Counted from the stretch's first letter, positions 1-9,394 are shown. The stretch: 64,000 bases of DNA from Paenibacillus sp. GP183 (GCF_900104695.1 NZ_FNSW01000002.1:334745-398744), one strand, 5' to 3'. The notes: generated from the letters alone by a model not told the origin. A program made the numbers and translations.

Positions 1-77
1 TAAAAGTGCTACATTAATTATAATTCTACTACAATTAAGGACAGAATTTAATGACTTAAAAAGGGTGTAATAGATAA

Positions 78-788
78 ATGAATAATTTTAATTCTGAGGA
101 TCAATTGGTGAATTTTTTTGCTGAATTGTTGCTTAATAGGAATAATTTTAATCGAAAAAGTAAAATTATTATGCGAGAAGTGGATTGTTGGCAAGGCAGA
201 GCAGATATTGTAGAAGCTGCTGTTGAAAATATTCGACCGTGTTTTACTGAGCATCAATTGCAACTAATGAGCCATTATACGTGTTCGTACTTAATATCAT
301 TGCTTCACCATAATTCAGTTAGGACAAGAGAGTATTTGCACAATAATTCAGGAGTATCCATTAAAACAACTGATAAATGGATACAGGAACTGCGATTGGC
401 GAATATATTCACTGAATTGTCTACAGATCGCTTTGTACTGGGTACAAGTTTTCTATTGCCAGACATTTACTTTGTGGCGTATGAGGTAAAGTTGCATAAT
501 TGGAAAAGGGCCCTATATCAAGCGATTCAGTACAAGGGGTTTTCAAATGAATCGTATGTTGTCATGCCCCAAAATAATATATCACCCGCCATTAACAATA
601 TTGAGGCCTTTAAAGCGAACAACATTGGCCTTATTGAGGTGAATAATGGCGGGACTTATAGAGTGAAATTGAAGCCGCGAAGTTCGCGGCCACGAAGTAA
701 ATCCTATAATATTGTAGGAAAGGGAATGGCAATTAGAACATTTTGTAGTGAAACTATTACACAGAAACATCTTGACGAAATTCAGTAA
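78..788 (+). CDS. PD-(D/E)XK nuclease-like protein with internal winged-helix region
   Basis: The 236-aa product has an acidic residue in a GRADIVEA stretch (Asp43) and a YEVK motif (135-138) followed by a helix KRALYQAIQY. That is the D...ExK layout of restriction-endonuclease-like folds. Residues about 62-118 look like a winged helix placed between the two halves of the site, which is unusual. The ATG follows AAGGGTG at normal spacing. The gene converges on the next one, and their 3' ends overlap by 32 bp, so the two probably travel together. The function is inferred from motifs only; a transcription regulator with a dead nuclease fold is also possible. Confidence 0.6.
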   Translation: MNNFNSEDQLVNFFAELLLNRNNFNRKSKIIMREVDCWQGRADIVEAAVENIRPCFTEHQLQLMSHYTCSYLISLLHHNSVRTREYLHNNSGVSIKTTDKWIQELRLANIFTELSTDRFVLGTSFLLPDIYFVAYEVKLHNWKRALYQAIQYKGFSNESYVVMPQNNISPAINNIEAFKANNIGLIEVNNGGTYRVKLKPRSSRPRSKSYNIVGKGMAIRTFCSETITQKHLDEIQ

Positions 789-1959
789 GTGCGGAATTCC
801 ATACATCTAAATGATTGCCATTTGATTTTGGATCGAGTTGTATATGCGCTGCATTCAAGATTGCGTATAATCCTGATGCATATGATATAGCACCTTGTAA
901 TGAGTCCAATCTTTCTGAGATATCTGCGCAGTTATTAAACAAGTTCTGTGCTTTAATTTCCAAACAAGACCAATGATGTAATGTGCTCGTAGTATCGTCC
1001 CATCCATCGAGTGGGTTATGCCTTATTAGAGCATCATAGCGCGTTCCAGATAAAAAGTCGTCGTATTGACCTCTTAGCCGTGATTGTAAAATTGAGTCTA
1101 ACTCCGACGTTAGAATCGAATTCAGAAGTGGACCCGAAGAATAACGTGGACGAGGACGCCTTCCACCAGCATTAATTGGAGAAATTCTATCTAATGTAAA
1201 GCGTCTCAATCCCTGTGACCAGCCTGTCGCTATTTTACTGGCACCTACTGAGAGGTAAAGTATTCCTAAGAAATCAGAAAAACCCAAAAACATTTTGAAG
1301 CCATTTATTTCAGTTAAAGAATAGATGAAAGATAGAATATTAGCTAGCTTTGTAGAATCATCAAAGGACTGATGGTATCCCCCAGGATTTCTGCAGATTA
1401 TCATATATATTCCGTCTGCCTGGATCATGCTAAGCTCATCTAAGAAATCCTCCATTAATCTCTTATCGGAAAATGCGTTTTCATGAATCGCCAATGATAG
1501 TAATAATGGTTTTTGATAACCTTTTTCTTCTTTAATATCAACCGCTTCTTGAGCAAAATTTAACATTATCTGTGCTTCTCTTGAACTAAATGAATTGATG
1601 TGAATTGAAGGGGCTGTTAAGTAGTTTACATTAATTCCATTTTGGTACGATAAAGTATCAAATATAAAGCCGCGTGTATTTTTGGAGCCCCGAAAAGAGC
1701 TAGGACCGTGATATCCAGGGTAATACGGATATTCACTTAAGTTACCATCTTTTGAATTTTGAAAGGTCACATAGTAGAATTGGGGGTCCAGTATAACATC
1801 AGCACCATGATTGGAAGCTGTAAGTTGTGTAATGTAATCTTGTAACTTCTCCATTTTCTCATCTCTTGGACTTAAAATAGCCCCACTGAGACTATTATCG
1901 GCTAATCCTCTCTCAATTTTATCCGATTTACCCCAGCCATGTTGAGCAAGTATATACAT
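757..1959 (-). CDS. Unrecognised 400-aa protein paired with a Ser/Thr kinase
   Basis: I do not recognise this family. The 400-aa product has no signal peptide or clear membrane helix. It has alternating hydrophobic strand/helix stretches (LLLSLAIHENAF, GIYMIICRNPGGY, FKMFLGFSDFLGILYLSVGA) suggestive of a barrel-like alpha/beta domain up to about residue 250. A basic GGRRPRPR segment and a helical C-terminal half follow. The start lies 3 bp after the kinase stop, with GAGGAGCT inside the kinase 3' end as ribosome binding site, so the two genes are translationally coupled. It may be the kinase's substrate or effector; that is inference from gene order. Confidence 0.55.
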   Translation of the reverse strand: MYILAQHGWGKSDKIERGLADNSLSGAILSPRDEKMEKLQDYITQLTASNHGADVILDPQFYYVTFQNSKDGNLSEYPYYPGYHGPSSFRGSKNTRGFIFDTLSYQNGINVNYLTAPSIHINSFSSREAQIMLNFAQEAVDIKEEKGYQKPLLLSLAIHENAFSDKRLMEDFLDELSMIQADGIYMIICRNPGGYHQSFDDSTKLANILSFIYSLTEINGFKMFLGFSDFLGILYLSVGASKIATGWSQGLRRFTLDRISPINAGGRRPRPRYSSGPLLNSILTSELDSILQSRLRGQYDDFLSGTRYDALIRHNPLDGWDDTTSTLHHWSCLEIKAQNLFNNCADISERLDSLQGAISYASGLYAILNAAHIQLDPKSNGNHLDVWNSALTEFRQDVSV

Positions 1960-1962
1960 TTT

Positions 1963-2844
1963 CTACAGCTCCTCTTTAATTTGATTTAATTCCTTCATCA
2001 ATAGATCACAAGACTTATATCGCATATGCGGACGTTTTGCTAATAAACGATTAATTAATGTAACCAATCTTTTAGGAATATCGGAACGACAGGTTGAGAT
2101 TGGAGCATGGGGTGATTTTAAGATTGAAAAAATAATGTGTGTCTCACCAGTCCCTGGAAGAATAAAAGGGTGTCTGTTTGTCAAACTTTCATACAAAACG
2201 ATCCCAAGGGAGAATAGATCAGAACGAAAATCTATTTCTCTTCCTGTTTCAATTAACTGTTCTGGTGAACTGTAGATTCTAGTACCCGGTTGGATAGGAC
2301 CTTTCGTAATTGATGAAGCGTCGCCTTGATCATATGCGATACCAGCATCAAGTAATAAAAAATCACCAGTATTTTTATACATGATGTTATTGGGCTTAAT
2401 GTCACGATGGATATATTTTCTCTCAACAAATTCGCTAATTGTAGAAGTTATCTGTAGCCCTACCTTAACACACTCATTAACTTCAAGGGTACGCTGTCGG
2501 AGAAAACCATCTAATGGTGTTCCATCAATAAAGCTTTCTGTAAAATGATAGTATTTTCGTCCATTAATTGAAATGACCCCTGGTTCAGTCGTTCCAAGTT
2601 TAATAAAGAAAGGAGAGGTCATTTCTCTCATCACTTTTATTTCTCTTTCGGCTCTACGAGTAATATCTGTCTCTACTTGTTCCCCATATTCCTCAAAGAG
2701 AGGAATTAGTTTTAATGCGCACTTGGTTCCTTCGTACAAACAGGTATAGACCAGTTTTTGGCCGCCAAAGGTGAGGAACTCAATCTCTCGTAAATCTGTT
2801 AATTTTTTTGTTAAATCTTCTTCAGGCACTTTTGATAGTTGCAT
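1963..2844 (-). CDS. Hanks-type Ser/Thr protein kinase
   Basis: A soluble 293-aa kinase domain, almost nothing else. A short glycine loop (FGGQKLVY) is followed by the ATP-anchoring Lys45 in CALKLI. The catalytic loop is HRDIKPNN (146-153). The magnesium-binding Asp166 sits in DAG rather than DFG, followed by an SPE (APE-like) motif at 193-195 and DFRSDLFSLG. There is no PASTA or transmembrane extension, so it is not the housekeeping PrkC type. GAGGTGAGC precedes the ATG. It is first in a two-gene unit with the downstream 400-aa protein. Stand-alone cytoplasmic kinases of this kind occur in phage-defence loci; that role here is inferred. Confidence 0.85.
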   Translation of the reverse strand: MQLSKVPEEDLTKKLTDLREIEFLTFGGQKLVYTCLYEGTKCALKLIPLFEEYGEQVETDITRRAEREIKVMREMTSPFFIKLGTTEPGVISINGRKYYHFTESFIDGTPLDGFLRQRTLEVNECVKVGLQITSTISEFVERKYIHRDIKPNNIMYKNTGDFLLLDAGIAYDQGDASSITKGPIQPGTRIYSSPEQLIETGREIDFRSDLFSLGIVLYESLTNRHPFILPGTGETHIIFSILKSPHAPISTCRSDIPKRLVTLINRLLAKRPHMRYKSCDLLMKELNQIKEEL

Positions 2845-2966
2845 TTGCTCACCTCTTGAATGTTAATATTTAGATATTACTAGTGTTTTACTAGTGAGTA
2901 AAGGGAATATGGGGATATATTACTATTTTTGCATAATCAGATGAGTAATATGGATCATTTGGATTA

Positions 2967-2975
2967 TGGTATAAT
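2967..2975 (+). promoter_or_regulatory. Extended -10 promoter candidate
   Basis: TGGTATAAT forms an extended -10 element about 50 bp upstream of the decayed helicase start. No good -35 box is visible, as is allowed for extended -10 promoters. Confidence 0.4.
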
Positions 2976-3021
2976 GTGGTAGATTGTTTTCACTTAATTT
3001 ACTCTGGGGGGGCGATGTAAG

Positions 3022-3087
3022 TTGCAACTTACGAAACCGCAAATAACAGCAATAAATACATTGGATGAGAATCTTGAAACCATATAG
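3022..3087 (+). pseudogene. UvrD-like helicase N-terminal remnant
   Basis: A TTG start after a GGGGGGCGATG ribosome binding site opens a 21-codon frame reading LQLTKPQITAINTLDENLET-I and then stops. The Lx-P-Q-xx-AI pattern is the Q-motif region that begins UvrD/Rep/PcrA helicases just before Walker A. No Walker A follows here, but one in the same orientation appears at 14.34 kb. I therefore read this as the severed 5' end of that gene. Confidence 0.5.
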
Positions 3088-3327
3088 AACGATACTCGAA
3101 TAGAGAAAATCTTATAGATCAATGATTTAGCCCACTTCAATAAATTTGAACAAAGTAAGCACGTATGTCGTTAGTCATAAAGTACTAAAATTATTACGCA
3201 TTGGAAAGGGTTTAAGTTCTTTTTGTCGAAAATAATAGTTTTAATTACTTAGTTTTTCCAACGCCGTTTCAGTAAGCAATCGATAACAGTATGCAGAAGA
3301 CAGAAAAATGTGAAGGTGATAATGAAA

Positions 3328-4392
3328 ATGAAATTAAAGTTTTATGTGCTATGGGCATTGTTTATCGTTGTGCTTGTAGGGGGCTACTTCCTGATCAACA
3401 AAAAAGATTTATTCAGTGGTGACCAAAATAAAGTAGCAAGTGCAGTAACGCCAACAAGCCAAACAATATCTTCAACAACCGCTTTGGAAAAGGGCAACAC
3501 AGCCCCTACGGTTAGTTCTTCTATAGTCTCTATCCGATCCATTAATTCAAAGATGAAAGGCCAAACGGTTACAATTAAAGCAAGTATCAAGGATAAGAAG
3601 CAATCGAAGGACGGCCATCTTTTTCTTACAGTTGAAGATAGCAGTGGACTGTTGGACGTTCCAGTTTTTGCGGACAAGAAAGTTCCTACAGATCTGCTAA
3701 TTGTAAATAAAGTATTTCAAATAACAGGGCAAGTGGATGTTTACAATGGGAAATTAGAGATAATTCCACAACAGACTGGCGATATTATACTGGCGTCGGA
3801 CTCATTGGAAGTGACAAAAGCAAATTCAGGAAAGACAATTGAATTCCAAGCTACTGTCTTAACAAAATACCTTCATCCTGATGGTCATATGTTCCTAAAG
3901 GTAAAACGGTTAGATACAAACGAGGAGGTCGAAGTTCCGGTTTTCTCAAACCTAAATTACAATACAGAAAGTATTACGATCAATGCTCAGATGAAGATCA
4001 AAGGCCAAATCCAAGAATACAAAAATCAAATGGAAGTCATACCACAAAATGCTGCTGACTTAACAATCTTGAAAGAAGGTGATGAAAATCAAGTTATATT
4101 GAAAAGTCTTTCGGAGATATCAGACAAAGACCGTGGAAAGATGTTTCAGGTTAGAGGTTCTGTTAAGGGCGTTGCCGATAAAGATGGCCATCTCTTCTTT
4201 ACGATGTACTTGGATAACAATAAAGAAATGAAGGCAGTTCTGTTTAGGGCAGATGGTAAGGAAATTGTAGGTCGTAAGACGAAGATTCAAAGTGCATCAA
4301 AAGAAGGTTTTCCAATCCATGTCTTAGCATTGGTGGATATATATAACGGTAATTTGGAACTCATTATTAACAAAGTATACAATGACTATTAA
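3328..4392 (+). CDS. Membrane-anchored triple OB-fold-like protein
   Basis: An N-terminal membrane helix (FYVLWALFIVVLVGGYFLI) is followed by a polar linker and three related OB-fold-like repeats. Each repeat carries a GHLFLTV, GHMFLKV or GHLFFTM strand and a VDIYNGKLE/IQEYKNQME-type loop, so the soluble part is probably outside the membrane or anchored to it. An earlier GTG at 3310 is in frame, but AAGGTGAT at 3313-3320 fits the ATG at 3328 (or 3322). The next gene follows at once and also encodes a membrane protein, so they probably form an operon. OB folds of this type usually bind nucleic acid or oligosaccharide; the ligand here is unknown. Confidence 0.7.
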   Translation: MKLKFYVLWALFIVVLVGGYFLINKKDLFSGDQNKVASAVTPTSQTISSTTALEKGNTAPTVSSSIVSIRSINSKMKGQTVTIKASIKDKKQSKDGHLFLTVEDSSGLLDVPVFADKKVPTDLLIVNKVFQITGQVDVYNGKLEIIPQQTGDIILASDSLEVTKANSGKTIEFQATVLTKYLHPDGHMFLKVKRLDTNEEVEVPVFSNLNYNTESITINAQMKIKGQIQEYKNQMEVIPQNAADLTILKEGDENQVILKSLSEISDKDRGKMFQVRGSVKGVADKDGHLFFTMYLDNNKEMKAVLFRADGKEIVGRKTKIQSASKEGFPIHVLALVDIYNGNLELIINKVYNDY

Positions 4393-4410
4393 GTTGTGGG
4401 TGGTAGAGTC

Positions 4411-5652
4411 ATGAGGACTAGTGAAGAGACTATTATTTCATCCTTCATTTTTATTGTTGCCGTCCTAGGTCTTTTCTTGCCGGTACATGTATTTATCTTA
4501 TGTGCTTTGGTAAGTATTTGCTTGGCAGCCTACAGGTTATATCAATTATTCGCTATTGAGTCTCCGACTGCCAGTGTTTCTTCCTTTATGTTTGCTGCTC
4601 TTGTATGTGCGATGGCAGCCTTACTATGGAAATATACAAACCTTCGAGAGGGGTTACTTTTATTTGGCGGATATTGGTTACTAAGAGGCGCCTACGTAGA
4701 GTATTTTAAAATACTTCGGTCCCGATTAAATCGGCTTTACTATAGTGAAAATTTTCAGAAACCAAGAATTGATGTTACTGCGACTGATGAAAATGAAGCC
4801 CTAAAACAAGTGGTTTTCCAAATGGGCCAACATTTGCAACAAATCGCGAATCAGATAGGGGCGGTCTCTTCTGCGGTCAATTCCAGACCAAGTGAAATAA
4901 CTCCCGCAATTTCCAACCTATCTGCTATAGAGCAAGAACTATTATCAATACGTGAGATCGAAACTCAAAACAAAGAGGATCTACATATCATCAAAAACAA
5001 ATATGACGAGAAGTTTCAACAACTTCAAAACTTGATGATAACTATTCAACAAGAAAATCAAGCAAGAAACCAAATTTTAGATCATACAGTGAAGAAGCTT
5101 TTTTCTATAATAGAAGATACAAAGAGGGAACGGGAACTCACAAAGGATTTGTTCACACCAGAAAAATTGAGTGGACAGGAAGTTCAGGAAGAGCTTGAAA
5201 ATCAGTTTAGATTCAAGTACCAGGGGTTCTTTGAGGACTCCATCAAAAGTGTAGCTCTAGCGCATCGGTTAGAGAAAGATTTTCAAAACGAACCAGTGTC
5301 ACATAGTTTGTATGGAGTTTTAACGATATTGTATACAGGGATTATGGAACAAGAACTTCGAGCTATTATCGCGTTTAATGAAGGAAGAACTGAGATACCT
5401 GAACGTTTGTGGTATCGCATATGCGACTACTTGAATAGGAATCGTATTTCGGGGCTAATTTACCCAATGCCGGATTTTGTGAAAAAGCTAAAATTAATTA
5501 AAAAAATAAGGAATTTAGCCGCCCATGGAGCAGCCGTGACTCGCACGGATTATGAATTAGTTAAGAAATTTGCTTTAATAGATGATGCATTTTACCTAAT
5601 GTCTGAAACTAAAATATCTCTGAAACAAACGGTAGTATTACAAACTGGATAA
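4411..5652 (+). CDS. Membrane protein with coiled coil and C-terminal HEPN-like domain
   Basis: The N-terminus has about four hydrophobic helices (IISSFIFIVAVLGLFL, VFILCALVSICLAAY and two more). A long Q/E-rich coiled coil follows (about residues 140-240). The C-terminal helical domain carries KKIRNLAAHG, a R-x4-H motif as in HEPN ribonuclease domains and DUF4145-type proteins. An in-frame GTG at 4396 exists, but GGTGGTAGAG favours the ATG at 4411. It lies 18 bp behind the OB-fold gene. A membrane-tethered RNase effector sensed by the OB-fold partner is an attractive reading, but only the HEPN motif is seen directly. Confidence 0.6.
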   Translation: MRTSEETIISSFIFIVAVLGLFLPVHVFILCALVSICLAAYRLYQLFAIESPTASVSSFMFAALVCAMAALLWKYTNLREGLLLFGGYWLLRGAYVEYFKILRSRLNRLYYSENFQKPRIDVTATDENEALKQVVFQMGQHLQQIANQIGAVSSAVNSRPSEITPAISNLSAIEQELLSIREIETQNKEDLHIIKNKYDEKFQQLQNLMITIQQENQARNQILDHTVKKLFSIIEDTKRERELTKDLFTPEKLSGQEVQEELENQFRFKYQGFFEDSIKSVALAHRLEKDFQNEPVSHSLYGVLTILYTGIMEQELRAIIAFNEGRTEIPERLWYRICDYLNRNRISGLIYPMPDFVKKLKLIKKIRNLAAHGAAVTRTDYELVKKFALIDDAFYLMSETKISLKQTVVLQTG

Positions 5653-5870
5653 GGGTTGCATCCTACCTTCTTCCAATCTAATAAGGCGAACATTGGAAGT
5701 TCTTTGTTTGGGAAACACACATCGAAATTCAAGGTAGTAAAAGCAAGTTTTATGTTCAGCCTGAGTTTGTTTCATGATAATGGGAAATCGCGCCTAATCT
5801 GAAGGCTTTTTCTAAAAATTTAGATGCTATAAACAATCTTTGAATATTAATTAAAAAGGAGAGGAATTGT

Positions 5871-7712
5871 TTGGACGTCACACCAGATAAGCAGAATATT
5901 GATAAGGTGTTTTCCAGCACGACGTACTACATCGATTTCTATCAAAGACAGTATAAGTGGACAGACGAGCCGGTCCGGAGATTACTAGATGATATTTTTT
6001 ATAAGTTCAATACGGAATACAAACAGTACAAGGATAACGATATTGAGTTGGATCAGCTTGTTGAACGCTATTCCTGGTACTATCTAAATACATATGTAAC
6101 CAACACGATTGACGGCAAAGTCTACATTGTAGATGGTCAGCAGCGGTTAACCACCTTAACTCTTATCCTCATCAAATTGATGCACACCGCCAAACAATAC
6201 GGTTCAGAGCTACGGGATTGGATCTCGGGAAAGATCGCTGGGCAATCCGGCTTTAGAAGGGAATTCTGGATGAATCACGAGCAACACAAAACGGCCATGT
6301 CCGGATTATATGCTGACACAGACCTGGATACGATTGACACCACGTCTGGTATTACCGCCGTGAATTTGGTCTCAAATTACAGGGTGATCTCTGTGGTTAT
6401 AGACCGCGAATTGACGGACAAGCATAGGTTGGAGAACTTCATCTTTTATTTTCTGAAGCGTTTGGTCTTAATTAACTTAAATGTCGAGCAAACCGATGTC
6501 CCTATGGTTTTCGAGGTTATCAACGATAGAGGGGTGAAGCTTAAGCCATATGAAATTTTGAAAGGAAAGCTGTTAGGGCAGATTCAGAAGGACGAGCTTG
6601 ATCAATTGGGACTGAATGACCTCTGGGAATCCCAGGTGAATAAAATAAATGCCTACCAAGATGATGATATCGACGAGTTTTTTATCTATTATTTACGGTC
6701 GAAATTCGCGAAGACCGTTGGGGATACTCGTAAATTCGACCGCAGTTACCATCGTAATATCTTTCTATCGGAAGTCGAGCAGAAGCTGAAACTGCAACAC
6801 AACCCTAAGGAAGTAAAGCGATTCCTGCAAAATGATTTTAAATATTACACAGAACTCTATCATCGAGTCCTGCAATATTATAACAAGCTGCATCAAGGAT
6901 TCCAGCATGTTTATTATAATTCTCTTACGGAGATGGACAGCCAATTCCTATTAATTTTATCCTCTTGCACGCTGAGTGACCCCGAAGAAACGGAGAAAAT
7001 CAAGCTTATATCCTATGAGGTTGACCGCCTATTCTCGTTATTACAGCTACAGAAAAGCTATGACAGCAACGATTTCAATGAATTGATCTACCTCATCAGT
7101 TCTGAAATCAGGGGTCAAGGCGTTCATACGATCAAATCGATTTTTGACAAATATCTGCTACAAATGATCTCAGAAGCACGCGGCGTTTTAACAACCCAAG
7201 CATTAACGTACAGCTATTTTAAGGATACCGGAATTGAATTGAACAAGAGGTTTAAACGATACTTTTTTGCCAGAATAGAGCAGTTTATCGCCGATGAAAC
7301 CCTTATGCAGATGAAACATTCTCTTTACGATCTGGTTGCAAATACGGGAACGGTGAATGGGTTTCACATTGAGCATATTCTTGCCGACAATTCACAAAAT
7401 CTTCAAGCCTTCGGCAATGATCAAGAACAGTTCGAACGAGAACGTAATCGACTGGGTGGCTTACTCCTTCTGAAGGGGAAAGATAATATTTCAAGTAGTA
7501 ACGAAAAGTACAGCAAAAAACTCAAAACGTATGCAAACACCTTGTATTGGAACGAGACGTTAAGAGAGGATAGTTACAAAACTAAGATAGATTTTTCTAA
7601 TATGATTAAAACTCATAAACTTAAGTTTAGACCAGTGGATGACTTTGGGCCGACTGAACTAGAGGAGCGGCATACATTATTATATGAGTTGATCGGTATT
7701 ATTTGGGGCTAA
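5871..7712 (+). CDS. GmrSD-type type IV restriction enzyme (DUF262-DUF1524)
   Basis: A single 613-aa chain combines both GmrSD halves. The N-terminal DUF262 domain shows FYQRQYKW (23-30) and the nucleotide-binding VDGQQRLTTL motif (87-96). The C-terminal DUF1524 HNH-like nuclease domain shows HIEHILADN near residue 498 and NRLGGLLLL downstream. Family members cut phage DNA carrying modified cytosine. The TTG start is chosen because AAAGGAGAGG sits 7-8 bp upstream and no ATG is near. It stands alone between the HEPN gene and a hairpin. Confidence 0.9.
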   Translation: MDVTPDKQNIDKVFSSTTYYIDFYQRQYKWTDEPVRRLLDDIFYKFNTEYKQYKDNDIELDQLVERYSWYYLNTYVTNTIDGKVYIVDGQQRLTTLTLILIKLMHTAKQYGSELRDWISGKIAGQSGFRREFWMNHEQHKTAMSGLYADTDLDTIDTTSGITAVNLVSNYRVISVVIDRELTDKHRLENFIFYFLKRLVLINLNVEQTDVPMVFEVINDRGVKLKPYEILKGKLLGQIQKDELDQLGLNDLWESQVNKINAYQDDDIDEFFIYYLRSKFAKTVGDTRKFDRSYHRNIFLSEVEQKLKLQHNPKEVKRFLQNDFKYYTELYHRVLQYYNKLHQGFQHVYYNSLTEMDSQFLLILSSCTLSDPEETEKIKLISYEVDRLFSLLQLQKSYDSNDFNELIYLISSEIRGQGVHTIKSIFDKYLLQMISEARGVLTTQALTYSYFKDTGIELNKRFKRYFFARIEQFIADETLMQMKHSLYDLVANTGTVNGFHIEHILADNSQNLQAFGNDQEQFERERNRLGGLLLLKGKDNISSSNEKYSKKLKTYANTLYWNETLREDSYKTKIDFSNMIKTHKLKFRPVDDFGPTELEERHTLLYELIGIIWG

Positions 7713-7748
7713 TGGGGAGACTTTTAAAATGCCTCGTCTAAAATTGAA

Positions 7749-7798
7749 CCACCATGAAGCTAAGCCCTATCCTTAGTGTCGATTGGGCTTCATGGTGG
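7749..7798. terminator. Perfect 12-bp inverted repeat behind the GmrSD gene
   Basis: CCACCATGAAGC (7749-7760) pairs perfectly with GCTTCATGGTGG (7787-7798). There is no T-run, so it may be a factor-dependent terminator, a processing site or a recombination scar rather than a classical terminator. Confidence 0.45.
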
Positions 7799-7852
7799 AA
7801 TTGAGGCTGTAAGATAAAGGGTCTTAGTAGTGCCGTGGTAAGGGGGATATAT

Positions 7853-8656
7853 GTGGACAAGCAGCCTAAGATATTTACTGATAATAAAATTGAGTCCTTT
7901 TTGGAAAGTTTGGAAGGTATGTCTAAATTAGATATCCAAGCTGCATTTGGTATTGAATCCTTAGAGAAACACTACAGGGGAATATCGATTACAACTATGA
8001 AGCTTGGCAAAGGAGCTTCGAATGAAGGACAGCCACATTTAGGAAGTCGCTTAATAGAAAGGATTTCCTTTTTTCACGAGAGCTTGGAGGCAAGAAATAA
8101 GGTTCAAAGAAAAGTACTAGGCAATGCCAATATTGAAAAAGCAGCCTATAGCGTACTAGCTGAAATGCTAAGTTACTATTATTTGTTGAAACAAGAAAAA
8201 GAAGTTTCTTGGATAGGGCCATTTGGTGGTTCTGTTGATTTTAATTGTAATGATGGTTGCTATGAGGTGAAATCGACTGTAGCACGTTATGGCTCACAAA
8301 TTACAATTAATAGTCAATATCAGTTAAAAGCAAATTATTTGTTATTTTATCGTTTTGAGCCTGCTGGATACGGTTTTTCGATTCAAGATATGGTTACAAA
8401 ATTAGTAGAATTGGACTTAGAAGAATCGGAAATCGAACGTGCACTTGAAAAACTAAATTACACAATTGGCAGTGAAGTTCGTACAAAATCATATCGCCTG
8501 CTCGAAGTAATGAAATATGAAATCGATGAAAGCTTTCCAAAAATCGTACCAGAAAGTTTTATAAATGGACAATTGCCTAAACATATTAGTGGACTCATTT
8601 ATAAATTAGATTTAGATGGTTTGAATGGGGAGGTTATTGATTTAAAGGAATTCTAA
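7853..8656 (+). CDS. DUF4420 family PD-(D/E)XK protein
   Basis: The middle of the protein reads GPFGGSVDF...YEVKST, the D...ExK active-site signature of the DUF4420 (PF14390-like) nuclease family. An alpha-helical region and a strand-rich tail follow. An upstream in-frame GTG at 7835 exists, but AAGGGGG at 7840-7846 fits the GTG at 7853, giving MDKQPKIF. Members of this family recur beside Z1-domain ATPases and cytosine methyltransferases, as here. Its sequence is AT-rich, unlike the Z1 block, so the two may have arrived separately. Confidence 0.75.
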   Translation: MDKQPKIFTDNKIESFLESLEGMSKLDIQAAFGIESLEKHYRGISITTMKLGKGASNEGQPHLGSRLIERISFFHESLEARNKVQRKVLGNANIEKAAYSVLAEMLSYYYLLKQEKEVSWIGPFGGSVDFNCNDGCYEVKSTVARYGSQITINSQYQLKANYLLFYRFEPAGYGFSIQDMVTKLVELDLEESEIERALEKLNYTIGSEVRTKSYRLLEVMKYEIDESFPKIVPESFINGQLPKHISGLIYKLDLDGLNGEVIDLKEF

Positions 8657-8844
8657 TAGAAAGTCGATGTTCTTTATACAGATCCATACTCGTATAAAGA
8701 CAAGAAATGAGAAATAGAAATTATAGGTTTTACAAACTGCACTGATATTGTGGATAGTAGTAATAAACTGGGCTATTAAGGATCTTAAATCAGTAAGGAA
8801 AGCATGGATGCAACTAACTTTGATGCAACACTAAAAAAACAATT

Positions 8845-9291
8845 TCACTCAAAGAGAGTGAAAAACATGATTGGGTTTATATTGGTGGTAAGTTGGACTG
8901 TGAGTTGAATTACGGTTTTGCGGAAGTAGTCCGAAGGGATATAGCAATAGCCGCCGTCACCCCATGCAGAACCCCAGGAGTTGCGTACAATCGCGTACAC
9001 AATGCCGTTGATGGTTTTATATCCGACCGCTAACATAGCGTGACCGCCTAAGACCGATTCTCCAGTTTTAGGCATTGGAAATATTCCTTCTGCACCGATG
9101 TACTGAAAAGAATCAAATACTGTCATGCCAAGTACAACCGTAAATCCCTCTGCAAGGGCGTGCTGGAGATCAATGAAGCTGGTGACGCGGTGATACTCCT
9201 TGATCTTCTTGAAAGCCCCAGCGTGGAAACGCTTATGCAAGGATCGTTGGATGATCATTGTGTGAGCAGCTTCGAATTTTTTGCAACACAA
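8845..9291 (-). pseudogene. C1 (papain-like) peptidase, C-terminal fragment
   Basis: The frame holds the C-terminal half of a papain-family protease. The catalytic His is in [10 protein letters not shown] and the Asn in [13 protein letters not shown]. The N-terminal half with the catalytic Cys (Q...CWAF region) is absent. The upstream side ends abruptly where the NgoFVII-like gene promoter region begins, so the gene was cut by rearrangement. It is not expected to be active. Confidence 0.75.
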
Positions 9292-9394
9292 ACATAAATC
9301 CAGCGGATTTTATGCAAATTTATCCATGGATGCCCAGTTTGATCCCGATATGTTAAGATAAATAAAAAATTCAACGCTCGGAGTGAAGAAGAAC

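Noticed and set aside
757..1959. tRNA-guanine transglycosylase-like (DpdA) assignment for the 400-aa protein
   Set aside because: No zinc-binding Cys/His set and no catalytic Asp motif of that family could be found.
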